DNA from: Setophaga petechia
Lineage: Eukaryota > Chordata > Aves > Passeriformes > Parulidae
NCBI GenBank assembly: GCA_024362935.1
Contig: JANCRA010000019.1
Coordinates: 2,634,001 to 2,698,000 of the forward strand
Reading direction: 5' to 3'
DNA length: 64,000 nucleotides
Shown here: one piece after another, positions 41,801 through 51,625 of the stretch
Position numbering within the stretch: the first letter of the stretch is position 1
Layout of the letters: each line of letters begins with the position of its first letter
Notes under the pieces: generated by a model
Databases searched by the model: none
Told to the model about the DNA's origin: nothing
The model's input: only the letters and a program-made list of their open reading frames with translations
Program-made: the position numbers and the translations under genes

Positions 41801-43788
41801 AACAGCCCGTGCTCTGGTCAATTCCACAAGCATTGCACATTCCCAACTTTCCTCCTTTCCTCCTTTAGAAGGCTATGCACTGATTCATGGCTGCTTTCTC
41901 TTACTGCAAGACAAGCTTCTCTGGAAAAAAGGAAAAGCATTCTCTTCCTATCCCCAAGACCATGGCGTCTGCGTTCTTTATAAAATATTGATTTGTCTGC
42001 TGTCTGTAGTGCCCCAAGTTAAAAGTACATGCATTTGAGTAGGTAAAACCAGACCTACGAGCTGCTGAACCAGGCAGTCCTAAATCAGCTCCAACCAAAA
42101 GCCCTTCACACAGAGCCCCACCTGAGCCTGCCTCCTGGCAGGGCTCAGTGCAGGGCTGAACCACTACAGCAGGACACCCACACCAACAGCTGCCTCCTGT
42201 CTGGCCATCTCAGGGCATGGGCAGAAGAGCTCAGGTCTGTTTACATTCACTTGCCTGTGCATATGCTCTTAAATGTGGCACATAGGACAAAGAAGCCTTT
42301 GCACAAATGCCTCAACATCTTTGTCTACCCAACAATTATGGGATATTCCCATCAACAGCTCCAACACAAGGACTCCCCCCCAGCAAAACCCCAAGAGCTG
42401 CCTGCTTCAAAAGCCATAAACTTTCTCTACCCACAAAGCTTTTTCAGGTACCTTCCAACGAAGAAAGACAAGAGGAGCGGGGATATTTGGAGGTGCAACA
42501 CACAGAGAGGGAAATTAATAAGTCATCAATATATATACATCCTGTTACAGCCTGAATCAGTGCCAGGAGCCTCAAGGAAATTAACAGCCTTAAGTGCAGT
42601 GACTGGAGGCCATCTTAGCTGTTCCTAGTGACAGGAGGTATTACCACGAGGAACTCCTTAATATACCAGCTTTGCCATTCTCACAGGACAACATACATTT
42701 GACAGTATGATGAACGGGCAGATGCAGTTAAAAAAGCAAAAAACCCCTTTCCTTTAACCTCCTCCTGAGTGCCAACTCTGAGGAAGTACTACGAGTGAAA
42801 GGAAAAATACTGCATAATCCAGGGGCAAAGTCAAAAATCATCACTGCAGTATGGAAATTGCAGTTAAGTAATAAAACAGTCTTGGTCTTGACCTGTACAC
42901 TGGGAAGTAACAGAGGATAATGCCTGTGCTCATTTTTAACTTTTCAAATCAATACAAAACTTGATAAATCAATAACTGTTCTATTATATCGTAAAAGTGC
43001 ATGGTGACTTCATAAGCTAATGAATTAAAAAGCCTAGAATTTTTTTCCAATTTGTGAGTAATCTTCTGCATTCCTTTAGAGTGCTGGACAGTTTTCATGG
43101 AGCTACCATGCACATACACATTATTACAAAGCAGCTGTCTGAGCCTTTATAAAAAAATTCACATATTTCCCTGGTTCTCCGTGCCAACACATTACTTTTC
43201 AAGGCATGGATCTAGCAACGGTAAAACGGCGCTGTCATAGCTGTTCTGTCAGACCTGCTTCATATTTCCTGGAGTAAACAAAAAGCTGCACACTTGGAAA
43301 CGGCAGGTGAGCACCCAAGTGAACTGTAATAAAAAGTTATCTGGAGACTGCAAAGGCTTCATATGTTATTCTTTTTTTTTTTTTTTTCTTACGGGTTCGT
43401 GGCCTTCTTAGGGAATTGTAAGACAAGGGATTTAGCCCACTTGGCTATTTTGTATCCCTTCTTATTTGGCCTTGTTGTAGCATCACTTCATCGAAACACC
43501 GGGTCTCCAGTGCTGAAAGTGCCCTTCTCCGCTTAATTTGGGAGGGCGAGGACCTCTCTCAGTGGGGCAGGCTGCTGACAGCAAAGCGGCTGCTCCCGCG
43601 CAGGGGGCACATTACCGAGATATGTTGGTACACAGCAACGCGGATTCCGCAGCGAGCGGGAGCCTCGCACCGAGCCCCGGCAGCGGCAGATCCAGCCCGA
43701 GGAGCGCCGGGAGAGCGCTCCCGGGACCGTGTCCGGCAGCCCGCCCGCAGCCCGGCGCCCGCCCGGCCCCGCTCCCCGCCCCACGCAC

Positions 43789-43909
43789 CGCTGTCCAGCC
43801 GGGCGATCTGGGGCAGCCGGTAGGTGCTGACGAGCAGGTCCAGGGGCACGGCCACCGCGCTCCACTTCACGTCCTTGAGGTTGCAGCCCAGCGGCGGGCC
43901 GGGGTCCAT
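43789..43909 (-). CDS. GAREM1: GAREM1 coding exon 1 (start of protein)
   Basis: This exon encodes the N-terminus of GAREM1: MDPGPPLGCNLKDVKWSAVA, then VPLDLLVSTYRLPQIARLDS, and one base of the next codon. That is 40 residues and 121 bases. I chose the ATG at 43909 because the MDP..LGC.LKDVKWS start matches known GAREM1 proteins and the context (gggaagATGG) is a good Kozak site. The frame is open further upstream but contains no earlier ATG. The exon ends at the donor GACAGCG|gtgcgtgg in phase 1 and joins exon 2 precisely. It begins the CABIT domain; the tyrosines and proline-rich motifs that recruit SHP2 and GRB2 are encoded later and are not in this window. Confidence 0.96.
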
Positions 43910-44013
43910 CTTCCCGGCCCGGGAGGGGGGGAAGCAGCCAGACAAGCAGCTCCGGCGGGGTGCTCCCACCCGGCGGGGCGGCTGCCAACGGGGCGGGCGG
44001 CGGAGGGGGCGCC

Positions 44014-44028
44014 GGGAGGGAGGGAGGG
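44014..44028 (+). promoter_or_regulatory. G-quadruplex motif
   Basis: GGGAGGGAGGGAGGG contains four G-triplets with single-base loops on the plus strand, about 105 bases upstream of the GAREM1 start codon. This is the canonical form of a very stable G4. It is on the strand used as template for GAREM1, so the transcript itself would be C-rich here. Confidence 0.75.
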
Positions 44029-44069
44029 AGCGGGACTCACTCCGCGCCAGGCGCCCGGGACGCGCGGGG

Positions 44070-44201
44070 CTAGGCAGAGAGGGAGGCCCGCCGGGCGCCC
44101 GCTGCTGCTACTGCTGCCGCGGCGGCTGCTGCTGCTGCTCCCGCCGCCCCCCGGGACCGGCTGGGGCCGCCCGCCGCCGCGCCTGGCCCAGGAAGCGCCA
44201 T
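44070..44201 (-). promoter_or_regulatory. Upstream ORF in the GAREM1 leader, encoding a polyalanine peptide
   Basis: An ATG at 44201 in strong context (gctgggATGG, G at -3 and +4) opens a 43-codon frame ending in TAG at 44070. The peptide starts MALPGPGAAAGG, contains nine consecutive alanines (GCA, GCC and GCG codons), then V and three more alanines, and ends ARRASLSA. It stops 161 bases before the GAREM1 ATG. If the transcript starts upstream of 44201, this frame would be scanned first and could reduce GAREM1 translation. Whether the start site is that far upstream is unknown. Confidence 0.45.
44099..44153. repeat. GCT/GCC triplet-rich tract
   Basis: Interrupted triplet repeats (gctgctgctactgctgccgc, then ggcggctgctgctgctgctc) lie in the GAREM1 leader/promoter. 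On the minus strand they read GCA and GCC and encode the alanines of the upstream ORF, or serines in another frame. Such tracts can vary in length between individuals. Confidence 0.85.
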
Positions 44202-44308
44202 CCCAGCACTGACTAATCAACAGGGTGCGAGCAACGCCTGCGCAGCTGCCGCTCCTCCCCGCGCCGAAAAGGAAAGTGCCGGGCTGCCCGCCCGCCCGCC
44301 CGGCGCGG

Positions 44309-44332
44309 AGAGCCAGAGCCAGAGCCAGAGCC
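44309..44332. repeat. (AGAGCC)4 hexamer repeat
   Basis: Four perfect tandem copies of AGAGCC, followed after four bases by a fifth. Located at the upstream edge of the CpG island. Confidence 0.85.
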
Positions 44333-45453
44333 TGCCAGAGCCGCCCAGCCCGTCCCTCTCACTCCACCCTCCGACCGCTCGCCCAACGTGCAGCCCGCAC
44401 TTGGGCTATGTAGCTCTTATTTTAGTTTTCACCTGTGAGTCATGTATATACGTGTGAGTTCATGTATACAGGCTGTGCACTGTTACTGCACACGCAGGTA
44501 TTACACATATTGCGTATTCAAAGGTCTTCACACCATGGGAACGTTTGTAGATATTCGTTCTTCAAAGTGGCTTCTGTGATGAAATCTTATATGATCTTCG
44601 TAAGATATTTTATTTAATGTAATCCTTTATTTTATGCATTTTGATCTCCAGGCTGCCAGACTGCAGAAACTCTGGGAAATGAAACCAGCAAAACTCCTGT
44701 GTGGTTGCACTGTACTGTGCTCAAGTTTATTTTGTTCCCTTCTGTGTCAAAACTGTTTATTTTATTGCAGCAAACTTGGCTACATTTAAGCCTTTACTGT
44801 TGACTACAGACATAGAAGTGCCTTGCAGTGATTAGCAAAACGACTGACAACATCCACAGCCAACATCCCTCTCCAGGCTCCAGCTTCTCTATCTATCCTT
44901 GAGACTACTGGGGATGGCAGAGCTCCGGGAAGAGCTGTGGTTCCAGAGCCCTCCTGCAGCTCACCCTTCCTCATGGCCTGGGTAAAGGGCCAGACACTGC
45001 TGCGTGCTTTTGTCACTGCTGGTGGCACAGCACTGCCAGTACGAGGAGGGCTGAGACAGACACGCTCTTGTTCTGCTCTGCCACAGAGATTGGGACTTTA
45101 TCCATGGCCTCCAAAATGAAACAAAGCCCGTGGAAACTAGTCGACATAGAAGATTACAGAAAACCCAAGTTATCTTGCTTTATGCGGATCAAGGGTGGCT
45201 TGAAGCTCATCCTACTGTGGGTCCATGGTTTAGCTATAGTGTGGCACTGGATTTTCCCAACACTGAAAAACCTTTGTTAGTTACAAAGATGGCTTTTCTG
45301 CTATTTGATCCTACCTACCAGAACAGATAGCTTTTAAAATTTTTTAAATCTACCTTGAGAAGATATTTCTTTTCAAAGTAGTTTTCCTTTTACCAAGTTC
45401 ACCAAATGCTTTTCAACAACATCAGTGAATCAAGCTATTGAAGTGCAAAGCAA

Positions 45454-46202
45454 TATCACAGACTGGCTCAGGCTGGGAGGGACCACATTGGGTCATCTGA
45501 TCCAACCTCTGTGCTTAAACAGGGTCATCCCAGAGCACATGGCACAGAATTGCATCCAGACATTTCTAGAATAGCTCCATTGAGGGAGGTGCCACAACTC
45601 CTCTGGGAAATCTGTTCCAGTCCATAGTCACTTGCACAGTAAAGAAGGCCTTCCTGACATTCAGGAGGAACTTCCTGCGCCTCAGTTTCTGCCCGTTGCG
45701 TCTTGTCCTATTTGCTCGGCATCACCAAGAAGAGCCTGGCTCCATCCTCTAGACAGCCTCCCTTCAGGCACTTATAAACATTTTAAAGTCCCCTCAGTTA
45801 TCTTTTCTCCCTTCTCAAGGCTAACAGGCCTGGCTCCCTCAGCCTGTCCTGATAAGAGAGATGCTCCAGCCCCTCAGTCATCTTTGTTGCCCTTTACTGG
45901 ACCATCTCTAGAAGCTCCATGTCTCTCTTGTATTGAGAACTGGACACAGCACTCCAGATGTGGCCTCACCAGGGCTGAGTAGGTGGGCAAGATCACCCCT
46001 GGATCAGCTGGCAATGCTGTTCCTAATGCACCCCAGGGTACCACTGGCCTTCCTGGCCATCAGGGCACCCTGCTGGCTCATGGACAGCTCGTTGTCCACC
46101 AGGACCCTCAGGTCCTTCTCCTCAGAGCTGTTTCTCAGCAGGTCAGCACGTATCAGCCACTCCACACAGCTCTGTGTCATCAGTGAACTTGAGCACTGTT
46201 GG
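45454..46202 (-). mobile_element. CR1 LINE, 3' portion
   Basis: The plus strand reads the reverse complement of CR1: the 3' tail (tcacagactggctcaggctg, then ggagggaccac), then tgttccagtcca, aaggccttcctgacattcag, ctccatgtctctcttgtatt, cactccagatgtggcctcac and finally tcatcagtgaacttgagcac. The order matches the CR1 3' UTR and ORF2 C-terminal coding region. Between about 46130 and 46160 a block normally present in CR1 is missing, so the copy has an internal deletion as well as 5' truncation. It inserted on the minus strand. Confidence 0.93.
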
Positions 46203-47518
46203 TAAGAGCATTATTGCTGAAATATGGAACGCATGGGTTTAACTCATTCAGGTTTGATGAGGTTTCCAGGTGCAGTATGTAAAATGAAGCAGATCGGATC
46301 AGACTGAGATTCACCAGGACTTGAAGCACTAGTCCGTCAGGAATTGTTCTTAAACACTATCTTGAGTACCATTAATTCCAGGAGAGATACCATCTCACAG
46401 CATGTGTCTCTCTCAGACATCAGGCACTTCTGCTGTCTGGGAAGAAAAGCATCTTTCATGCAGAAATCTTCTGTACTAGATGTCCTACGGCCTCTAAATC
46501 TACCTTCCTATAACTGTGTTTGTGTTCTCTCCAACCAGTGAAAAACCAGCCCACTTGTAACCATTTTACTGGAACAATGTGCATTTTAAAAAGATGTAAC
46601 TTCTAGATACTATCTACATTTCATTCAGTTGTCTCCAGGCAGAGTTCATAATGCTCACTAGTATTTAAATGTCTTGCTCTTGCTCTTGGAGTCACTTATA
46701 TGTTATGTGTCCTAACTGTACTCCAGCTCCACCTCCTTGGAATATATTCTAATAGTACATAAATGGTATTCAAATCACCAGTACATAACAGAAATTTCTT
46801 GTTCTAACTGCACCTTATGTATAATTAACACTTTAGAGATAATTTTCCTGATGTCTAGCAATGCCTTAGTGTGATCTCTTAGCAGTCTCCTACTGGTGTA
46901 AAATGCTAATGAAGCCACCAGACCTGAAGAACAAATCTACCCTAGGGCCAGGGCCTCAGTTTCACGTTGTCTTAGTTTTTGTCTATGTGCTTTTCAGGCG
47001 CTGTTCAGGGACAGTCTTTATGAATCAACAGAAAATTCTTGTCAAAAAATCATAAGCAGTGGCAAAAGGACCCAGAATAATTCCTGAAATTATTCTTAAA
47101 TGCATTTTGAATTGACTTGCACATTAATTTCACAACACATTTATGCAACAGTCTGTAAAATCTGTAGTATGTACGTATTCCATTGCCAATAACATTATTT
47201 TTAAAGCATTTCAGATCATTCTCAGATCATATATGTGTTAACATCTGAAAAGGAACTGTTGACAACAAATTCATTTTAGGATGAGTCTGGTAAGATGCTT
47301 TACAGTGTTGTGTGCATACATCAAATAAAACTGAGCTTTATATAGTTAAGTTTCATGGGAAACCATAATATTTGGTATTTAAGAAAAGCCCTAATCATTT
47401 GCATTCCTTGTTCCTGTATTTTTTTTATACCAAAGGCCCAGTTTTTCCAATATTTACAAATCCAGTGGGATATAACAGAAGATGCAGTGATCATTTCAGA
47501 GATCCTAAATTTCTTTCT

Positions 47519-47765
47519 CTGAATCTCAGAAGTATAAAATTATTTCAGTTGCAACAGACCAGCAAGATCATTGAGCACAACCTTTGACCAAACACCACTT
47601 TGTCAACTAAACCACAGCACTAAGTACCTAAAGTTATTTCTTGGAACACTTCCAGGGACGGTGTCTCTAGCCCCTCCCTGGGCAGCCTGTTCCAATGCTT
47701 AACAACTCTTTCCATGAAGAAATTTTCCTGATGTCCAACCTGAACCTTTGTTGGCCCTTTCTAGT
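47519..47765 (-). mobile_element. CR1 LINE 3' fragment (old)
   Basis: The plus strand contains degenerate CR1 landmarks in order: a tail like tgaatctcagaagtataaaa, then cttccagggacggtgtctct, ccctgggcagcctgttccaa and ttttcctgatgtccaacctg. Divergence is high, so this is an old 5'-truncated copy on the minus strand. The upstream limit is uncertain. Confidence 0.82.
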
Positions 47766-48539
47766 GAGAGTGATGTTAATTCCCCACTGGCACACTCCTG
47801 TATTCTACAACGAGTATATCTGGAAAAAGGCAGTTGTTTTGTTCCAGGAGATGTGAAAAGGAGAGCACTCATGGTGCTCATGGAGGGTTAGGTGAAGAAT
47901 CAGCTAGCAGGAGTTAGCATCCTACAAAAACTGCCATGGGAACCTGAGTATCTGGGAAGAAAAGAAAAAGGTATAATCCTGTTCCTCAGGTGGGACAGGA
48001 TCATACTTAAGCACAAGTAGTAGGAAACTCTGCACAAAGGGAAAATGCATTGAAGAAATTCCTTACTTGAAATTCTCATTAGCTAAAAAGAGAAGAAATC
48101 AAAATTACAAGTTAATCTGACCCTTTTAAATCTATTTTCATTGTCAGAAAAAGAAGGAGGAATTACATGGATGCTTAAACCTAGAAAATCAGTAGATGAA
48201 CTGTGAGTTCAGGACAGCTGAAAGTTTATCACAGAACTACTGTTGAAAGGCAAAACTGCAGAATTTGATCTATACAGAGGAGGGAAAGGAAGTGAGATAA
48301 AGATCAGGTTGGATGAATCATGAGATCTTCAATGACCTGAAATAAAATAGAAAGTAGGTCAAATTACTAAATTATTAATAAATATATAGATTATGTATGG
48401 ACAAAACCTGAAAGATATGCTCCCAGAAAGTTGGAAAATTGGATTTTAAAGATAGCAAGCCTGTTGATAAGATGCATAGTAAGAATATTAAGGAAAAAAT
48501 GGTCTCTTATTCCACAGAGGTGAAACTCTATTTAATCAT

Positions 48540-49985
48540 CACTAATGATGCTGATACTTTCAACTTCAGCCTTGAATTTTAGAAGGCAAATGTGATTTCA
48601 CTCTACCACTACCAACAAAAGTATAAGGCCAGAAAAAGGAAAAAATAAACTGGAAAATACATAGACAAGTTAAAGATTTTTGGACAGACTGAACCTGGTG
48701 AAATTCCCTTATGGTTCAAACTATGTTAAAATTGTTACTGATTATTTCCAAGAATTAGTTGAATGAGTGCCAGAAAACACAAAGGGAATTACATCTCTCT
48801 CAAAGGAGAGAAGGAAATACCAAACTGATACAATATACAAACTGATCAAGTGAATTTCTACTAAATAAAGGTGTTTTAACAGGCTTTGTGGATGGGGAGA
48901 AAGACTGAGGATCTTAAGAGTTTCTTATAATGTGCTCCTATTACAAAAAAATTCCAAATGAACAGTCTAGGCAGTATAAATACGGAATTATTTGGAATAT
49001 AATTAGTACTCCAGAGCTGAAAGGATACATTGAACAGAATTTCACTTAGATCCATCTTGGATCCAGAACTATTCAGGACCTTCATCAACATCAGTGATGA
49101 CTGAACAGAGTGCACTTATATTTGGAGACAGTATTTCTAGGAAGAGGCTCCAACTATGTTGGAGCACAAAATTACAATTCAGAGGGATCTTGGCAGACTG
49201 GAGCAACTGAAATGCCACTGAACAAGGAGAAACGGAAGGTTTTACACATCCAAAGGAATAATCAACTGCACAAGTATGTAGCAGATAAAAAAAGCAGTTC
49301 TGTGGATCCCAAGTGGTGCTAGGCTACCTTGCCTTGTGCTGATGCTGGAATGCATAAATAGGAGTATCACAAGTAAGACAAAACATAATTTAAATCTATC
49401 CAGCTGTTTTTATTTAAACTGGAATAGTCTGCTCAGTTTTGAGGTTTACAGTCCAGGATAGTTGAGAACCAACTCAAGAATCTTAAGAGGAGGGAGACAA
49501 AAAGGACAAAAGATTCTCAAAATCCAAATTACAAGGGAAGGTAGGAAAGTCGGGAGTTCTCTTGAGAGAGGAGAGGAGAGGAGAGGAGAGGAGAGGAGAG
49601 GAGAGGAGAGGAGAGGAGAGGAGAGGAGAGGAGAGGAGAGAGAAGGAGAAGAGAAGGAGAAGAGAAGAGAGGAGAGAGAAGGAGAAGAGAAGGAGAAGAG
49701 AAGAGAAGAGAAAGAGAGCAGCTAGAGGTGTTCACCTGCATCAAGAGAAAAGAGAGAACCTACTTTCCATGTGTACCAGTTAGGTTAGGTATTAGGAAAT
49801 TTCCTCCTTACCAGACCAGTTAAGTAAGGACTTTTGCCGCTCAGAGACACTCTGGAAATCTCTACCACGCAGGTCTCTGACCAGCTTCTTGCATTTCATC
49901 AGGGGCAGCTGATCTGAGGTTGAGATATGATGAGAAACCAGAGAGACTCTCAAAATCCCTTCCAGCACTATTTCTTTCCTCTGCT
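48540..49985 (+). mobile_element. CR1 LINE, degraded, sense orientation
   Basis: The plus strand keeps several CR1 reverse-transcriptase and C-terminal landmarks despite stops and frameshifts: a block reading like SILDPELF..FINISDD at about 49055-49100, IQRDLGRLEQ followed by the pattern GRFYTSKGIIN at about 49177-49265, and ggaatgcataaataggagta at about 49348. After the GGAGA array comes gttaggtattaggaaatttc at about 49790, and the end lies near 49985. The pieces are in CR1 order, so this is one element later expanded by a microsatellite. The 5' limit is approximate. Confidence 0.8.
49562..49712 (+). repeat. GGAGA pentanucleotide array inside CR1
   Basis: About 70 bases of near-perfect GAGAG/GGAGA units are followed by degenerate GAGAA/GGAGAA units, roughly 150 bases of pure purine on the plus strand. 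It interrupts the degraded CR1 element. Polypurine tracts of this kind can form triplex DNA and are usually length-variable. Confidence 0.93.
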
Positions 49986-50895
49986 ATGGTTTTAATGAAG
50001 GCAGGGATTATCCTTTGTTCCTTGTTTGCATATTTTGTGAAGAGCACTAGCTTCAGTGACTGGCCATGATGAGTAGTCAGGAGCAGCTGTAAATACAGAG
50101 CCCAGCCCATCCTTTTGTAACATTTCTGCAGGCACACTAACTGGGCTAGGGGCATATAAACCTGGCACTATGCTCAGGCAGACTTGGTCCCATGTGCTCC
50201 ATTTGAGCTCCCTTTCTCAATACCAAATTTAGTAATATTTTGATATTATGACAATCTGCAAACAGCCCTCAAAAAGAACCAAGAGTATTTCAGAAGATTG
50301 TGGCATTTCAGAACAGTAAGCCAGTGGGGCTAGTTATTTTGGATGTGCTGGGATGGATCAAAACACAATTCTGCACAACAGCACTAGTCCTTTAAAATGA
50401 CGATAAAACAACCACATCTCCTATGCAAGGAGCAAAAAAGAAGACAGTATAGTCGCCACAATTCTTTAGATTTTTTAACCTATGTTTGCTTTTTGCTTAT
50501 CTTGCAGGTTTGAGTTGTGCTTGCTTTGCTTTTGATTAAAGAAAAAGTAACCAGCATCCTGATTCTGCCCTTGTTTAAAATTAGATAAGATATTCTCCAC
50601 AGATTTTAAAGATATTACAAGTCTGTATAAAACAAATCTACATGAGCAGAATCAGATACCTCCTCTATTTACACTTCGAGAAAACAAGAAATACAATAAA
50701 CACAATATCAAAGAAAGCCTTTCATTGTGATCATTTGTGACAAAAAGAACATTTGAAAATGCAGGTATGCTGCTAACACATAAATTATTTTAAGGAATTA
50801 TGAAATTTAAATAACAGAACCATTATTATTATTACTGGATGCTGCATGTATTCTGTTGTTCCATGCTTTCAGAATTCTTAGGAAGGTGCAGCAAC

Positions 50896-50985
50896 ATACT
50901 CTAGTGGAAGGTGTCCCTGTCCATGTCAGGGAGGCTGGAACTAGATGATCTTCAAGCTCTCTTCCAACCCAAACCATTCTATGAC
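50896..50985 (+). mobile_element. CR1 LINE 3' end
   Basis: The plus strand reads ctctagtggaaggtgtccct, gaactagatgatcttcaagc, then cttccaacccaaaccattct and atga. This is the sense-strand CR1 3' terminus, with its characteristic ATTCTATG-type end. Only about 90 bases remain, so it is heavily 5'-truncated. It is well conserved compared with the neighbouring CR1 copies. Confidence 0.92.
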
Positions 50986-51265
50986 ACCAATCTTTATATG
51001 GTTTATCCCTTTCTTTCAGACATCACCTTTGCAGAGTCCCTATTCAAGGGTATTAAAGTAGCATGTATGTGTCTGAAATTAGTATAAAAGAAACCAAGCC
51101 AAAAATTATCTGAGACTTGTCTTAAGGGATTGCAGTAAATATCAGGTACTTAAAGGGATGTTATATGATTTCATATATCGGAAGGTTGCTCGTGTGGTGA
51201 TGTCAATGTTCATTGTATTGCAAATCTGGTATAAATAACACACAAAAAAAAGTGAAGGGTGTTTT

Positions 51266-51271
51266 TTTAAT
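51266..51271 (-). terminator. Candidate poly(A) signal of the Rab gene (ATTAAA)
   Basis: On the minus strand ATTAAA lies 280 bases beyond the Rab stop codon. It is followed within 40 bases by a U/GU-rich stretch (cttttttttgtgtgttattt), as expected of a downstream element. This would give a 3' UTR of about 300 bases ending near 51250. No AATAAA occurs between the stop codon and this point. Confidence 0.5.
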
Positions 51272-51550
51272 AACAGAAAATTAGTACACTTAGACTTCAT
51301 TTCTGCAAACATTTACATTCAAGCACTGTCACCCTGCAAAGCACCTAATAATTCTTAAATCAGATAACTGTTTTATCTTCACATTAAAAATATGAAAATA
51401 TAATATAAATATATAAAAAAAATTGGCGACAATGTCTGTGTAATGCTTAAACACTGTATTTTTGGATTACAGGCTTACTTTTAAAATCTTATATGTTCCT
51501 TTGTAACACTTGATATTTCCTGAAGAGAAAACTGAATAAGAAACAGTGTT

Positions 51551-51625
51551 TTAGAATGCACAGCAGGTTCTCCTCTTAGTTTCATTTAGAGACACAACGT
51601 CTAACTCATGTAATACACCGGATTT
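51551..51625 (-). CDS. Rab-family GTPase, last coding exon (hypervariable tail)
   Basis: The exon starts after a strong acceptor (tttgtttgtttttcag|AAATCC) and encodes 24 residues: KSGVLHELDVVSLNETK, then RRTCCAF and a TAA stop. A basic cluster followed by two cysteines four residues from the end is the usual Rab C-terminus. C-C-A-F also fits a CaaX box, so prenylation and membrane anchoring are expected. It starts in phase 0, matching the phase 0 donor of the G5 exon at 60793-60894, and together they give the normal Rab spacing from ETSAK to the end. The DVV.L....KR...CC pattern is reminiscent of the RAB35 tail, but this is a short match. Orthology is not established. Confidence 0.75.
   Translation of the reverse strand, partial: KSGVLHELDVVSLNETKRRTCCAF

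Larger units (their letters stand above)
43536..44400 (-). promoter_or_regulatory. GAREM1: GAREM1 CpG-island promoter and 5' UTR
   Basis: Base composition switches abruptly from AT-rich intron to very GC- and CpG-rich sequence at about 43536 and back at about 44400. The island covers the first coding exon and the DNA upstream of it. No TATA box is apparent, which fits a dispersed CpG-island promoter. The exact start site is not visible, but transcription must begin upstream of 43909 and probably within 43950-44400. The island also contains a (GGGA) run at 44014-44028, GCA/GCC triplets at 44099-44153 and an AGAGCC hexamer repeat at 44309-44332. Confidence 0.9.
44401..51249. other. Intergenic region between the Rab 3' end and the GAREM1 promoter
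   Basis: This 6.8-kb interval holds four CR1 pieces (45454-46202, 47519-47765, 48540-49985 and 50896-50985) and a pentanucleotide array. I recognise no exon in it. One short open stretch on the plus strand at 45130-45330 is unexplained and is discussed under findings. Confidence 0.7.

Noticed and set aside
43538..44212. 224-codon plus-strand open frame across the CpG island
   Set aside because: It is antisense to GAREM1 exon 1 and its leader. GC-rich sequence has few stop codons, and the composition (P, A, R, G) is what CpG islands give in any frame. There is no homology.
43867..44220. Minus-strand serine-rich frame in the GAREM1 leader
   Set aside because: It has no ATG at its start, its serines come only from the AGC reading of the triplet repeat, and it is out of frame with GAREM1.
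49462..49783. Glu/Arg-rich and Ser/Leu-rich frames on both strands
   Set aside because: They are translations of the GGAGA pentanucleotide repeat.
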